Positions 46,126-57,155 of a DNA stretch of 64,000 nt are shown here, piece after piece (the first letter of the stretch is position 1; the number at the start of each line of letters is the position of its first letter). Location of the stretch: positions 434,001-498,000 of the forward strand of contig JAWKUA010000001.1 of NCBI GenBank assembly GCA_041398785.1, in the 5' to 3' direction. A model generated the notes under the pieces. That model ran no database searches. It was not told the origin of the DNA and saw only the letters and a program-made list of their open reading frames with translations. The position numbers and the translations under genes are program-made. This stretch comes from Planctomycetaceae bacterium (lineage in GTDB: Bacteria; Planctomycetota; Planctomycetia; Planctomycetales; Planctomycetaceae).

Positions 46126-47738
46126 CGTAACCTGCAGAAGGCCGCCGTGTTATCAGCAAGTACTGAACTGTTGATCGTGATCGTTCCCGCACCGGACGCG
46201 TAGACACCTCCGCCGTGGCCACTGGTGGCCGTGTTGCCGGCAATCGTTGAAAAGTTGATCGTCGCAGACCCGGCATTCACCCGAACCGCAGCGCCATCGA
46301 ACGTTGCGGTGCTGCTGCTTATGGTCACGTTTGTCAGCGTCGCGGTACCACCCGACACATTGATCGCTCCACCATTTATGGCGGAAGAGTTCAGAATCGT
46401 GACCCGATTCAAAACCGTTGTTCCGGTGCTGTAGATCGTCCCACCATCGGCATTGCCAACGTTATTCCCATCGAAAACAACATCCGTGACAGTCAGCGAA
46501 CCGCCGTTGTTGTCGACGGCTCCCCCGGCATACGTGTCACCGGCCCCGCCAATGATCTTCATTCCGGACAGTGTCAGATTTCCCGTCCCTGTCAGTTCGA
46601 AAATTCGATCCGACATGGCCGAAGCGTCGATGATCGTATTCGTCACGCCCTGTCCGGTGATGGTGATCTGACCGGAGATATCCAGGTCACCCAGCGAAGC
46701 GGCGTTTTCACCGTCGCCAATTCGCGACAGAACATACGTGCCGACTCCCAGCTCGATCGTATCTGCTCCCGGGCTGGCGTTTGCGGCAATGATGGCTTCT
46801 CGCAGTGACAAGGCACCTGTGCCGTTGTTTTCATCCACCGTTGTCGTGACGGTGTACGTGTTCAGCACCCATTGCCATTCGTCTTCGAAATCGGAACTGA
46901 AGACGGACTGTGTCGTCACAAGACCAACGCTGTATTCCAGGTCCCAGTCGCCGCCCTGCGATTCGTGGCCGGTCAGGTCATCACTGGCCGCCACGTCGCT
47001 GTCAGTCAGGACGCTCAGTTGATTCAGCAGTTGCCGTCCGTCCTCCGAAGCCGCGACGTTACAGCCATAGATCAGAATGTCGGCCGTGTCCGACATTGAA
47101 TACTGCCACGCACTGATGGCGTTGCGGTACGTGTCGACGTTTTCCAGCGAAAGCGTTGTCGATCCCAGCCGAACGTGTCCTTCGGTACCGTGGGACACAA
47201 TGTGGATTCCGGTGACGTCGGTGTGGTTCAGTAGTGCAGCGACGTGATTTGAGCGATACCGTCCCGTGAGGAATCCAGGACGACGACTTCCAGTTTGCGT
47301 GTGTCGTCGGCAGCGGCTTCGTCGCGGAGATCGGCAAGCAGGTCGTCGATTCCATCGACGGAGTCGTCGATGAAGACGAGTTCCGAGTGTTGACGGATTC
47401 GGCTCCGAAGTCAGTGGCAGTCTCGGATGCGTCGGTGCTGTCCGTCGGCGTGGTTTGAGCCGGCAGGGCCAGGTCGGCCACGATGTCCAGAAATTCCTGA
47501 GGACTCCAACTGACCGGAATCGGGTGCGTCGATGAGTTCCGGCTGTGAATCGGCAGCGTTTGCATCGACCGGAGCTGCAACAACGGCCGCCGGAGATGCG
47601 CTGAGCAGGATGCGTTCTTCGAGTGCGAGGAGATCCGGAAGCTCGCGGAGCGGACTTGTCGACCATCGCGCAGCGCGAAGCGTAAAGCCCCTGCTCAAGC
47701 AGCAGTTGTGTCTGTCGGATTAGCGACCGAATGGACAT
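46119..47738 (-). CDS. Giant surface protein, N-terminal fragment: LEPR-like motif, DUF4347, CSLREA, beta-helix
   Basis: From about base 47,240 this 539-residue frame gives a true DUF4347 domain (TDVTGIHIVSHGTEGHVRLG, then SDTADILIYGCNVAASEDG and YSVGLVTTQ). A CSLREA-type line (VTTTVDENNGTGALSLREAI) and pectate-lyase-like repeats (LTLSGMKIIGGAGDTYAGGA, TLTNVTISSSTATFDG) come next. Bases 47.24-47.69 kb are coding in other frames: GFTLRAARWS and LPDLLALEERILLSASP in one, ELVFIDDSVDGIDDLLADL in another. The first slip sits in a run of four C at about 47,687-47,690. DUF4347 is found at the N-terminus of very large bacterial surface proteins; the beta-helix suggests glycan or surface binding. Confidence 0.7.
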   Translation of the reverse strand: MSIRSLIRQTQLLLEQGLYASRCAMVDKSAPRASGSPRTRRTHPAQRISGGRCCSSGRCKRCRFTAGTHRRTRFRSVGVLRNFWTSWPTWPCRLKPRRRTAPTHPRLPLTSEPNPSTLGTRLHRRLRRWNRRPACRSPRRSRCRRHTQTGSRRPGFLTGRYRSNHVAALLNHTDVTGIHIVSHGTEGHVRLGSTTLSLENVDTYRNAISAWQYSMSDTADILIYGCNVAASEDGRQLLNQLSVLTDSDVAASDDLTGHESQGGDWDLEYSVGLVTTQSVFSSDFEDEWQWVLNTYTVTTTVDENNGTGALSLREAIIAANASPGADTIELGVGTYVLSRIGDGENAASLGDLDISGQITITGQGVTNTIIDASAMSDRIFELTGTGNLTLSGMKIIGGAGDTYAGGAVDNNGGSLTVTDVVFDGNNVGNADGGTIYSTGTTVLNRVTILNSSAINGGAINVSGGTATLTNVTISSSTATFDGAAVRVNAGSATINFSTIAGNTATSGHGGGVYASGAGTITINSSVLADNTAAFCRLRC

Positions 47739-47925
47739 TGAACGCGATCACCAGAGTGCCGTTGCGCGAACGGCGCGCAGTGGCAAGGTTGGTGAAACGC
47801 TACAACACAGCCGAATCCGCAGAGTTGGCTGTGTCTGTGCAGACAGCGCAGTTCGCGTTAACCCTCAGGTCGCTGGCGCGGATGCTTCCGGCGGTGTGGA
47901 TTCTGCGAGGGCAGGGAAACTCCCG

Positions 47926-48576
47926 TCAGCAGGTGGTCAGTTGAGCCAGCGTGATACCGTGGACGAGTTCCGGAATACTGCGAAGCTGCATTTTCGACAT
48001 GATGCTGGCGCGGTGTTTTTCGACGGTCTTGTGGCTGATGCCAAGTCGCCGGGCGACGGCTGTGTTAGTCAGGCCGTCACACACCAGGCGCAGGACTTCC
48101 GCTTCGCGATCGGACAAAAGTTTGAGCCGTGTTTGCGTCCGACGGATCGTTTCGCACTGCTCCGGGGTCATGCAAAAGACACCAGGGGGCTCAATCGTCA
48201 CCATTCTGCCGGAGACAATCATTCCGTGTTCGACAACGTCCTCGCAGCGGACGAAATCCCGGAGGCTTCGAGCCCCTCCATCGAACATTGACAGGCTGGC
48301 GGCTTCCGCAAGCAGTTCAGGCAGCGAGGGCAGCCAGTTCGACCAACTATCAGCCAGCCGTGCCTGTTCGATTTGTGTGGCGGTGACGCGCTGCCGCAAC
48401 CGGGATTCCGACGTGTCCGGCAGATTCCAGAACCTGCGAAATGATTGCGAGCACAGCTTGATCTCGCAGGTATCCACGTCCAGCAGACACCAGATTCCGG
48501 CGGATTGCTGTGACAGGCACTGCAGGACGGTGCAGCATTGTTCTGAGTGGTTGACGGTATGGCCCAACGCGTTCAT
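47926..48576 (-). CDS. LuxR-type transcriptional regulator with PAS-like N-domain
   Basis: This 216-residue protein has an N-terminal ~140 residues that look like a PAS-type sensor (AGIWCLLDVDTCEIKLCSQS; FRRFWNLPD), with several Cys residues. The C-terminal ~65 residues form a canonical LuxR/FixJ helix-turn-helix (LKLLSDREAEVLRLVCDGLT, NTAVARRLGISHKTVEKH). No receiver domain is present, so it is not a phosphorelay response regulator. It lies about 190 bases upstream of the giant surface gene and in the same direction, so that gene is a possible target; this is inference from position only. Confidence 0.83.
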   Translation of the reverse strand: MNALGHTVNHSEQCCTVLQCLSQQSAGIWCLLDVDTCEIKLCSQSFRRFWNLPDTSESRLRQRVTATQIEQARLADSWSNWLPSLPELLAEAASLSMFDGGARSLRDFVRCEDVVEHGMIVSGRMVTIEPPGVFCMTPEQCETIRRTQTRLKLLSDREAEVLRLVCDGLTNTAVARRLGISHKTVEKHRASIMSKMQLRSIPELVHGITLAQLTTC

Positions 48577-48860
48577 CGCTGTCGACTCTCAATTGATACT
48601 GGCTGTGACCGAAGTTTGTCGTATTGACGTTCTCCTGCTCTCGCTATGCCCCAAAGCAATCTGTGTACCAGTCACGGAAGGACTGAATTTTGGCTCCCCC
48701 CGGGCGACACAGCGCTGCAAAACAGTGCAACCGGGCAGTTCACTGTTTGATCCTGCCCGGCCTGTTGTTCGGCGGCAGACTTTGCTGCAGCGTGCGTGCG
48801 AAGTGAGTCCCCGGCGGCGGAAACCCGGCGAAATCGGAGATCGCGGGCGGGGTTGTCGAT

Positions 48861-49661
48861 CTACCGGCGGCCTTCCAGGCTGGTTCCGAACCGGCGGTTC
48901 AGGAGCGTTTCGCCGCCCAGCGTGATCGTCGCAAAGAAGGCCACACCCAGAGCGGCCGAACAGATCACGGTGGCATAGAGTTCGTCCATCAGAAACCCGG
49001 CGCTTTTCTGCTGAATCAGCGCACCGAGCCCCGGCTGGCTGGACCCGACGAAGAACTCACCCACGATCGCGCCGACGACCGCCGTTCCGCTGGCGATCCG
49101 GACGCCGCTGATGATATACGGCAATGCCGACGGCATCCGCAGCCGGAAAAGCAACTGCCACCACGTCGCCGAATGCAGCCGGAACAAGTCCAGCAGGTTT
49201 GCGTCAACCTGCAGCAATCCAGTGGTGGTACTGGTGATGACCGGAAATACGCTGATGATCAGCGCCACCAGTGCCACGCTGTGAAAGCCGCGTCCGAAGG
49301 AAATGATGACGATCGGAGCCACGGCAATGATCGGCACGGTCTGCAGCAGAATGGCGTACGGATACAACGCCATCCGTACCAGCTTCGACTGGGCGAATCC
49401 GAACGCGGTCAGGACTCCCAGGACGGAGCTTCCGGCGAGTCCCATGCCGGCGGCTGCGGCGGTGCGAAGTGTCGCGGCGGAAAGCTCGTTCACCATGCGG
49501 AATGAAGCGGCGGCGACAGAAGCCGGCGTCGGCACGACGATCGGCGACACATTCGTCAACACAATCAGCAACTGCCAGGTACCAATTGCGGCCAGCAGCA
49601 CGGTCAGCGGCAACAGGAACTTTGCGGAAACCGTTGAGGATGTCCTGGGAGTTTCGTTCAA
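48861..49661 (-). CDS. ABC transporter permease (NitT/TauT/SsuC type)
   Basis: This 266-residue membrane protein has about six helices, with the BPD_transp_1 signature region (LFRLRMPSALPYIISGVRIA, then GTAVVGAIVGEFFVGSSQPG) that docks to the ATPase. This is the family for nitrate, taurine, sulfonate, or pyrimidine precursors of thiamine. The substrate-binding protein is not in the window, so the substrate cannot be assigned. It is followed (in the transcriptional sense, preceded) by its ATPase with a gap of about 115 bases. Confidence 0.88.
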   Translation of the reverse strand: MNETPRTSSTVSAKFLLPLTVLLAAIGTWQLLIVLTNVSPIVVPTPASVAAASFRMVNELSAATLRTAAAAGMGLAGSSVLGVLTAFGFAQSKLVRMALYPYAILLQTVPIIAVAPIVIISFGRGFHSVALVALIISVFPVITSTTTGLLQVDANLLDLFRLHSATWWQLLFRLRMPSALPYIISGVRIASGTAVVGAIVGEFFVGSSQPGLGALIQQKSAGFLMDELYATVICSAALGVAFFATITLGGETLLNRRFGTSLEGRR

Positions 49662-49777
49662 GCGATCAATCCGGAATCAGGCGTGACGTTGGGAGTTGGC
49701 GGTGTGAATCCGAAAGGGAACCGGTCAGGCTGACGTTCACCTGGTACGGCATCGGGGGCACAGTTGCCGTTGGAAAT

Positions 49778-50554
49778 TCAGACGTGCAGTGACTCCATGA
49801 CCCGGCGGACGAATTGCATGAACTCCGGCGACGTCCGCTGCTGGTCGACTCGGCGTTCCGGAAGGTCCACCGGGATTTCACCGACGATGGTTGCCGGCTG
49901 CCTCCCATCACCAGCACCCGGTCGCTCATGAAGACCGCTTCGTGAATGTTGTGAGTCACCAGCACAGTTGTCACGTCACACTGGTTGTGGATTCGTCTGA
50001 CTTCCTGCTGCAACTGCGATCGCAGGATGTCGTCCAGAGCGGCGAAGGGTTCGTCCAGCAACAGCAGCTTTGGTTCCGTGACCAGCGCTCGAGCCAGTGA
50101 GACTCGCATTCTCATGCCGCCCGAAAGTTGTCCGGGGCGCTTGTCGGCGTCGCTGTCGGGCAATCCCGCCAGTCGCAGCGCGAACGGCGTGTTCCCGGCT
50201 GGCGGGGTCGCGCGGGCTCCCAGTTCCGCGGGAAGGAGCACGTTTCCGACGGCCGTTCGCCATGGCAACAGCGTGGCGTCCTGAAAGACGAACCCGATTC
50301 GGCACCGAACGGAATCCGGGTCGGGGTTGACGGACACGGTCCCGCGAGTCGGCGGCAGCAGTCCGGCGATGAGCCGCAAAACGGTGGATTTGCCGCAGCC
50401 GGACGGTCCCACGATCGTGACGAATTCGCCGCGGCGGACCGGAGAGTGCGGGAAGCTGCAGCACGGTTCGGTCAGCTTCGTTAAATCTGACTTCGACGCT
50501 GTGAAAGCTGACGACTTCGGATTCGGCGGCACCGCTGCCTTCGCGACTGGACAT
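49778..50554 (-). CDS. ABC transporter ATPase (NitT/TauT type), two frameshifts
   Basis: The coding signal runs from ATG 50554 (MSSREGSGAAESEVVSFHSV, EVRFNEADRTVLQ) to the stop at 49778. The central frame has Walker A GPSGCGKST, Q-loop FQDATLLPWR, signature LSGGMRMRVSLARAL, Walker B LLLLDEPFAALDD and H-loop VTHNIHEA, so the core is intact. A slip near 50,455 moves the first ~33 residues to another frame. A second slip near 49,905 moves the C-terminus, where the correct frame reads IVGEIPVDLPERRV and FMQFVRRVMESLHV. The single open frame visible (49666-50610) therefore has wrong ends. It partners the permease at 48861-49661. Confidence 0.75.
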
Positions 50555-50563
50555 CCGAAGACC

Positions 50564-50956
50564 TTACTGTGTCCGCGAAGTTGACCGAACGACGCGCAAC
50601 GCGATGTCATTCGAAAACGGTGGAGACGTCAGAGTCAGTTCACCGCCCGCGTGCTGGCGGGATTCCGGCTTCGCGATGTCTCCCGTCAGCGGGTTGACCC
50701 ACTTAATGGAGTACTCAGCGGCGGGAAGATTCAGCTTCACGGTTGCTTCCGGAATGTCGCGCAGCACGCCTGCCAGGTCACCGGGCTTGCCGGACAGAGG
50801 CACGTGCAGATAGATGGCATAGGCTTCGCCGCGGCGGGACAGAACGGTGGTGGTCAGTTCCGGTGAGACGGCTCGCACGGTCGATTCGTCAGGCTTCATG
50901 GACACAAAGTCGAACTCTTCCAGAAACGACTTCAGGATTCCGAGCTGCCTTCGCAA
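50564..50956 (-). CDS. C-terminal beta-sandwich-like part of the glycoside-hydrolase-like protein (after frameshift)
   Basis: The open frame of 130 residues continues the upstream hydrolase: RRQLGILKSFLEEFDFVSMK, then a beta-rich region ending ALRVVRS. The pattern AAEYSIKWVNPLTGDI and TLTSPPFSNDIALRV matches the collagen-binding-like C-terminal domain that follows DUF4038-type barrels. It overlaps the catalytic frame by 25 bases, so a single indel near 50,950 accounts for the split. It overlaps no other gene and ends just before the ABC ATPase start. Confidence 0.65.
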   Translation of the reverse strand: MRRQLGILKSFLEEFDFVSMKPDESTVRAVSPELTTTVLSRRGEAYAIYLHVPLSGKPGDLAGVLRDIPEATVKLNLPAAEYSIKWVNPLTGDIAKPESRQHAGGELTLTSPPFSNDIALRVVRSTSRTQ

Positions 50957-52065
50957 TTCGACACTGCCTCCCCCGGAGAGTTGTAGCCGGTCAGCGAACC
51001 GTCCGGGTGTTTCGCGGAGAATGAATAGTCAAGGTTGTTGTACAGGCCTCCTCCAGCCAGCAGAAAATCCCAGCCTTCGGTGCGGTAGAGAACATCGCTG
51101 GAACCTCGAAAGCCGGTCTCATTTTCACCGATGACTTTGTTCAGTCCGTAATTCATGGCCACGGTGTCCGGCGGCACACAGTAGTGGAAATTGAAGATTG
51201 AAACGGCCGGGTGCGGCTGGTCGACCTTCTGCCGGCCGTTTGCAATGTTCATGGAAATCAGATGCTTTCGCGGGAATTCACGTTCCGCTTCGACGATGGC
51301 GTCGACGATGGTGTGCTGCCATTGCATGGTGACTCCGCCGAAGTACGGTTCGTTGCAGACTTCGTAGTACAGATTGCCGAAGTCGCGAAGTTCGCTAACG
51401 ATTTTGCGAGTGAAGTCGAGCTGCACGTCCAGCAGGTCACGGTGCTTCGCTGTGTAAACTTCTTCGCGGTCGCAGTTGCCGATGCCGTTGACGTTGTTGG
51501 CCGCTTTCATCGGGCAGTCGTTCCACATCGAATCGTTGTACATCGGGCAGAACAGCGTGAGTTCCACGACGACCCCTTGTTCCGCAGCCATCGTCATGAA
51601 GTCGCGAAGTCGTTCGAAGTAGGCGGGGTCCCATTTCGTCAGATCGAAGCGATTGCCGCCGCCATGGTAACCGGGCTGGTCGCTGCGAGCCCACGGGCTG
51701 ATGTAACGATTCGGCAGCGGTGCGAGCGTGTTTTCCGTGATTTGAAACGCCTGGGAATCTTCGCGGTACACGCCGGAAAACGTCCGCGTATGGTTCAGAC
51801 CGTGCCGGTGCAGTTCCTTCAGATAGGCGGTGTAGTCGAAGTCCAGGTTCAGCAGGGCGCCATAGTGTTCGCCGGACGTGACCAGAATCGTCGGCCGTCC
51901 CCGCCACTGAAAATAGTGAGGATTTTCCGGGTGCAGCGCGAGGAACTGCGCGTCGGTCGTCTGAGCTCGGACGTTTGGCGGCAGCAGGACGGCCAGCGCC
52001 GCCAGCAACAGAAATTTCAGGCCGCATCGGCATAACGAAGGACTGGCGGAAACAGGTTCGTCCAT
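50932..52065 (-). CDS. Secreted glycoside-hydrolase-like (DUF4038-type TIM barrel) protein, catalytic part
   Basis: This exported protein has a signal peptide (LKFLLLAALAVLLPPNVRAQ) followed by a barrel of about 330 residues. Lines typical of GH5/DUF4038-like putative glycosidases include NPHYFQWRGRPTILVTSGEH, YLKELHRHGLNHTRTFSGVY, NLYYEVCNEPYFGG (the NE acid/base candidate) and NKVIGENETGFRG (a late-strand Glu candidate). These suggest a retaining glycosidase, substrate unknown. The frame breaks near 50,950 after TGYNSPGEA, where the other frame continues into a C-terminal domain. ATG 52065 is preferred; GTG 52074 is also in frame. Confidence 0.72.
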   Translation of the reverse strand: MDEPVSASPSLCRCGLKFLLLAALAVLLPPNVRAQTTDAQFLALHPENPHYFQWRGRPTILVTSGEHYGALLNLDFDYTAYLKELHRHGLNHTRTFSGVYREDSQAFQITENTLAPLPNRYISPWARSDQPGYHGGGNRFDLTKWDPAYFERLRDFMTMAAEQGVVVELTLFCPMYNDSMWNDCPMKAANNVNGIGNCDREEVYTAKHRDLLDVQLDFTRKIVSELRDFGNLYYEVCNEPYFGGVTMQWQHTIVDAIVEAEREFPRKHLISMNIANGRQKVDQPHPAVSIFNFHYCVPPDTVAMNYGLNKVIGENETGFRGSSDVLYRTEGWDFLLAGGGLYNNLDYSFSAKHPDGSLTGYNSPGEAVSNCEGSSES

Positions 52066-52525
52066 GGGAATCACTTTCGGAAGATCGAAGCGGGGTCAGC
52101 GTCGAATGATCGTAGCCGACCTGTGACGGACTGTCGCGTGCTCGGCGGGAGTGGTTCCACGCCCGTTGCGCCGCCGGAAGTTCCGAGAGACGTCCGCGGG
52201 GATTTCCGGATCGCGGCCAGGTTTCGCCGGCGATTCATCCGCGGTGCAGACTCAAGCGATGCCGTAGCGGCGATCGGCAGCTGGTTGACGGGGATCCGTC
52301 GGATGTAACGGACGTGACGTCCGGAACCGGAATGATCGATTCAGACGGATGCGGGAATCAGCAAACTGCGTGGCATTGGGGCAACATTTCTGACTGTTCC
52401 TGACCGCACGGTTCTCGGATGTGACCTATTGTTGCAAAACGGAATCTCTCCGATTCGGTCTGCCGATCCGTCGGCAGGTCAGATCCGTCCCTTCGATGGT
52501 CAGTCAGGTTGGGAGCAGCATACCA
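52066..52525. other. Divergent intergenic region upstream of tadA
   Basis: About 460 bases lie between the leftward hydrolase and rightward tadA. A 13-bp palindrome (GGACGTGACGTCC) at 52310-52322 could be an operator but may be chance. No gene is supported. The tadA frame is open upstream to 52421, but those codons lack a ribosome site. Confidence 0.45.
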
Positions 52526-53836
<1,311 letters not shown>

Positions 53837-53984
53837 TCAGCCTGCCGACCGGCGCCGACGGCACTCGCGGTGACCCTGGTTCGGCACATGAAAAATCAAC
53901 GATTACACAGAATCCGGAGTTGCCGCCGTCAGCCGTTGCTGATGCGGCATGACCACTGAAGGGTCAGATGAAAGGGATAAAGTC

Positions 53985-54944
<960 letters not shown>

Positions 54945-55061
54945 CGGGATGTCCGGAGGTTCGGCTGTGTCGAACGCCGGAACGCTTTTTGCAATACCAT
55001 TTCGGCGGCAGAGCCGTCTGATTCGCAGCGGAACCGGCCCATTTACCGGGAGCAATACGCC

Positions 55062-55976
55062 ATGCAGTCTGACATGTTGATTCCACTTGCGGCCTTTGCG
55101 GCCTTCGCCTGCGGAGCCTGGGCGGTGATTACGATGTTTGGGGGCAGCAAATCCCGAGCTGCCGAGCGTCTTGACGAACTGCGCGATCCCGGAGCGCGCA
55201 AGCGACGCAGCAAGGACGGCAACAAGATGAACGAGATGTTCGAGCGTGCTGCTCCGAAACTCTCGAAGGCCCTGCAGCCGAAGTCGGAAACCGAACAGAG
55301 CAAGCTGAAGGTCCGGCTGGCCAACGCGGGATTCAGCGGTCCCAACGCAACTCGCAACTTCCTGGCAACCAAGTCCGTTGTGGCAATGGCGGGAGTCCTG
55401 TTCGGAGGCGTGTATGGTCTTGCCAATGCCAGCACCGGAATGTCGCTGGTCATCGGCGGCGGGCTGGGCTTCTATCTTCCCGAAATCGTGCTGACGCTGA
55501 TGAAGTGGTCTCGGCAGCAGAAGATCTTCCTGCAGCTTCCGGATGCTCTGGACCTGCTGGTCGTCTGTGTTGAAGCGGGGCTGGGACTCGACGCGGGACT
55601 TCGCCGCGTGTCCGACGAACTTGGCGCGGGAGCTCCCGAAGTCTGCGCGGAACTGTCTCAGGCCAACATGCAGCTGCAGATGGGTAAGCCGCGCAAGGAA
55701 GTGCTGCATGACCTGGGAATTCGCACCGGCGTTGACGACATGAAGGCACTGGCGGCGATCCTGATCCAGGCCGACCGCTTCGGATCCTCGATCGCCCAGG
55801 CGCTGCGAGTTCAGTCGGACAGCATGCGAACCAAGCGACGCCAGATGGCCGAAGAGAAAGCTCAGGGAGCCGCCGTGAAGATGATCTTCCCGCTGGTGCT
55901 GTTCATTTTCCCCGGCATCTTCGTGATTCTGGTGGGACCTGCCGGCATCCAGCTCGCAGACAACTTCGCGCAGTAG
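55062..55976 (+). CDS. tadC: Tad platform protein TadC
   Basis: This 304-residue second GspF-type platform subunit is set by GGGAG nine bases before ATG 55062. It has an N-terminal helix (about 6-26), a basic cytoplasmic stretch, helices at about 105-145, and the core LQLPDALDLLVVCVEAGLGL, then AELSQANMQLQMGKPRKEVL and ILIQADRFGSSIAQALRVQS. The C-terminal helix is IFPLVLFIFPGIFVILVG. TadB and TadC form the Tad inner-membrane complex. No pilin, prepilin peptidase (TadV) or secretin (RcpA) gene follows; the next gene is on the other strand. Confidence 0.9.
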   Translation: MQSDMLIPLAAFAAFACGAWAVITMFGGSKSRAAERLDELRDPGARKRRSKDGNKMNEMFERAAPKLSKALQPKSETEQSKLKVRLANAGFSGPNATRNFLATKSVVAMAGVLFGGVYGLANASTGMSLVIGGGLGFYLPEIVLTLMKWSRQQKIFLQLPDALDLLVVCVEAGLGLDAGLRRVSDELGAGAPEVCAELSQANMQLQMGKPRKEVLHDLGIRTGVDDMKALAAILIQADRFGSSIAQALRVQSDSMRTKRRQMAEEKAQGAAVKMIFPLVLFIFPGIFVILVGPAGIQLADNFAQ

Positions 55977-56012
55977 TCTGGGCCGCCGGAACCTGGTGCC
56001 GACGGTTCGGCG

Positions 56013-56312
56013 CTATGGTTTTTCGGAATCGGCGCATTCGCAGACCATGGCTCCGCAGCCGGGGCAGCCGTTGCCGTACTTCTGGTGCATGGCTTCCGTC
56101 AGGTTGACTCCCGCCACGTTGGCAATTGTGGCCAGCCAGGCCAGCACGTCGGCAAATTCCTTCGCAAGTTCTTCCTTCGGGCCTTCGCGCAGCGCTGCCG
56201 ACAGTTCACCGATCTCTTCCATCAGCCACATGAACGTGCCTTCGACGCCGCGGGCTTCGTCCTTTCGGGAATACATGCGGTCGATCAGAGATTGCAGTTC
56301 GTCAAGCGTCAT
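56013..56312 (-). CDS. MazG-like nucleotide pyrophosphohydrolase with Cys-rich tail
   Basis: This 99-residue all-alpha NTP pyrophosphatase of the MazG superfamily has the metal-binding pair EEIGE (about 31-35) and EFADV (about 51-55), the conserved EExxE...ExxD pattern. MazG-like enzymes cleave NTPs to NMP and pyrophosphate for housekeeping. After the fold, a short tail carries CPGCGAMVCEC, which could bind zinc and is not part of the family core. It is convergent with tadC and stands alone. Confidence 0.83.
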   Translation of the reverse strand: MTLDELQSLIDRMYSRKDEARGVEGTFMWLMEEIGELSAALREGPKEELAKEFADVLAWLATIANVAGVNLTEAMHQKYGNGCPGCGAMVCECADSEKP

Positions 56313-57155
56313 GGGCGGCTTTCTGCGGTATTGCGGCGAGTATCAGGGACGGCGACAGCGTCGTCGCGCGGTTGGTTTAACCGGGCGGGCTGAGGAACCG
56401 GGTGAATCTTTCGTGTGTCGTTCCGGTGACGCCAGTTTGTCGACCTGAGGAGCAATTCGCAATCTTCGGTCGGCGGCGAATCGGCCTTTCCGGTTGCTGC
56501 CCAGGTCTGCGAAACACTCGACCCGAGATTTCGTAACCGGTTTCCGCCGCAGTGGTTAGCGAATGCTCCGGCAGGCTTTGGCGGACCGTGGCATTCGGAA
56601 TCGACGTCGTTGTGCAACCGGCCGCGTGATTTGGTCCGCAAGCTTGCCATTCGGACGAGGATCGGGAGAATACGCCTCCGTCGGACGAACTTATCGCGGC
56701 TGCGCAGCATCAAACGGGCAGCCGAAAACAGCGTCCCCGACGTTTGAAGACCGCCAGAAAGCTCAGGAGCGACTGCGGGCAGGCAGACAAACAACATCAG
56801 CATTTCAACGTTGTTCGTATCAAGACAAGCATGCGAAGTGTCAACGCAAAGAATCCGATCGATCCGGGATCTCCGGGGAACGGCCGAAGTCATGTCGCCT
56901 TTCCACCAGGGTCGACGATTTCTACGCGCGGCTTCGCAGATCGTTCCAAACAGAGCGCGCCGGCCAGTCGTGTCGCCGGACTGAATCTCAGCTAGCCACG
57001 GGAGAACACGTGTCTCCAGCCTGTGGCCGGCGAGTTTCCGGCGGCGGACCGTTCTGCGCTTGCCGTCAGGTTCGATTCCGGCCGAACCCCGCCAGAGTTT
57101 TCCGCTCCGGCATGTCGTCAATCGGGCGGCAATCAGACAGTTGAATTGAGGAAAG
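56313..57155. other. Long intergenic region upstream of gltB
   Basis: Nearly 850 bases between the MazG-like gene and gltB hold no supported gene. Open frames of 193 (+) and 289 (-) codons translate to Arg/Ser-rich sequence without domains or ribosome sites and overlap each other. The gltB promoter should lie here. I did not find a convincing riboswitch or attenuator. Confidence 0.5.

Larger units (their letters stand above)
34635..47738 (-). pseudogene. Giant multidomain surface protein gene (DUF4347, CSLREA, beta-helix, NHL, PKD, SdrD-B, tandem cadherin-like), broken by many frameshifts
   Basis: About 13.1 kb of continuous coding signal on the minus strand read as one gene of roughly 4,360 codons, split over all three frames. 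From the N-terminus: MSIRSLIRQTQLLLEQG, a LEPR-type motif LEERILLSA, DUF4347 (about 47.4-46.85 kb, with VSHGTEG), a CSLREA-like line (LSLREAIIAANASPG), and beta-helix repeats. NHL-like propellers, PKD, SdrD-B-like and cadherin/tandem-95 modules follow, and a C-terminal membrane segment closes the protein. Such proteins act as cell-surface adhesins or matrix proteins. Frame changes occur near 47.69, 47.5, 47.2, 46.13, 45.8-45.2, 45.13, 44.94, 40.62, 40.51, 36.21 and 35.95 kb. At several of these the protein resumes seamlessly in the next frame, so consensus indels are more likely than decay. Confidence 0.8.

Noticed and set aside
34635..47738. Programmed frameshifting or several separate surface-protein genes
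   Set aside because: There are too many slips, in both directions, without slippery-site patterns; internal starts lack ribosome sites; repeat comparison shows simple single-base losses.
57060..57085. tRNA T-loop-like GGTTCGATTCC upstream of gltB
   Set aside because: No matching T-stem, anticodon arm or acceptor stem around it.
56563..57144. 193-codon open frame upstream of gltB (and a 289-codon frame opposite it)
   Set aside because: Arg/Ser/Gly-rich, no start signal, no domain, and the two overlap each other; the region is better read as noncoding.
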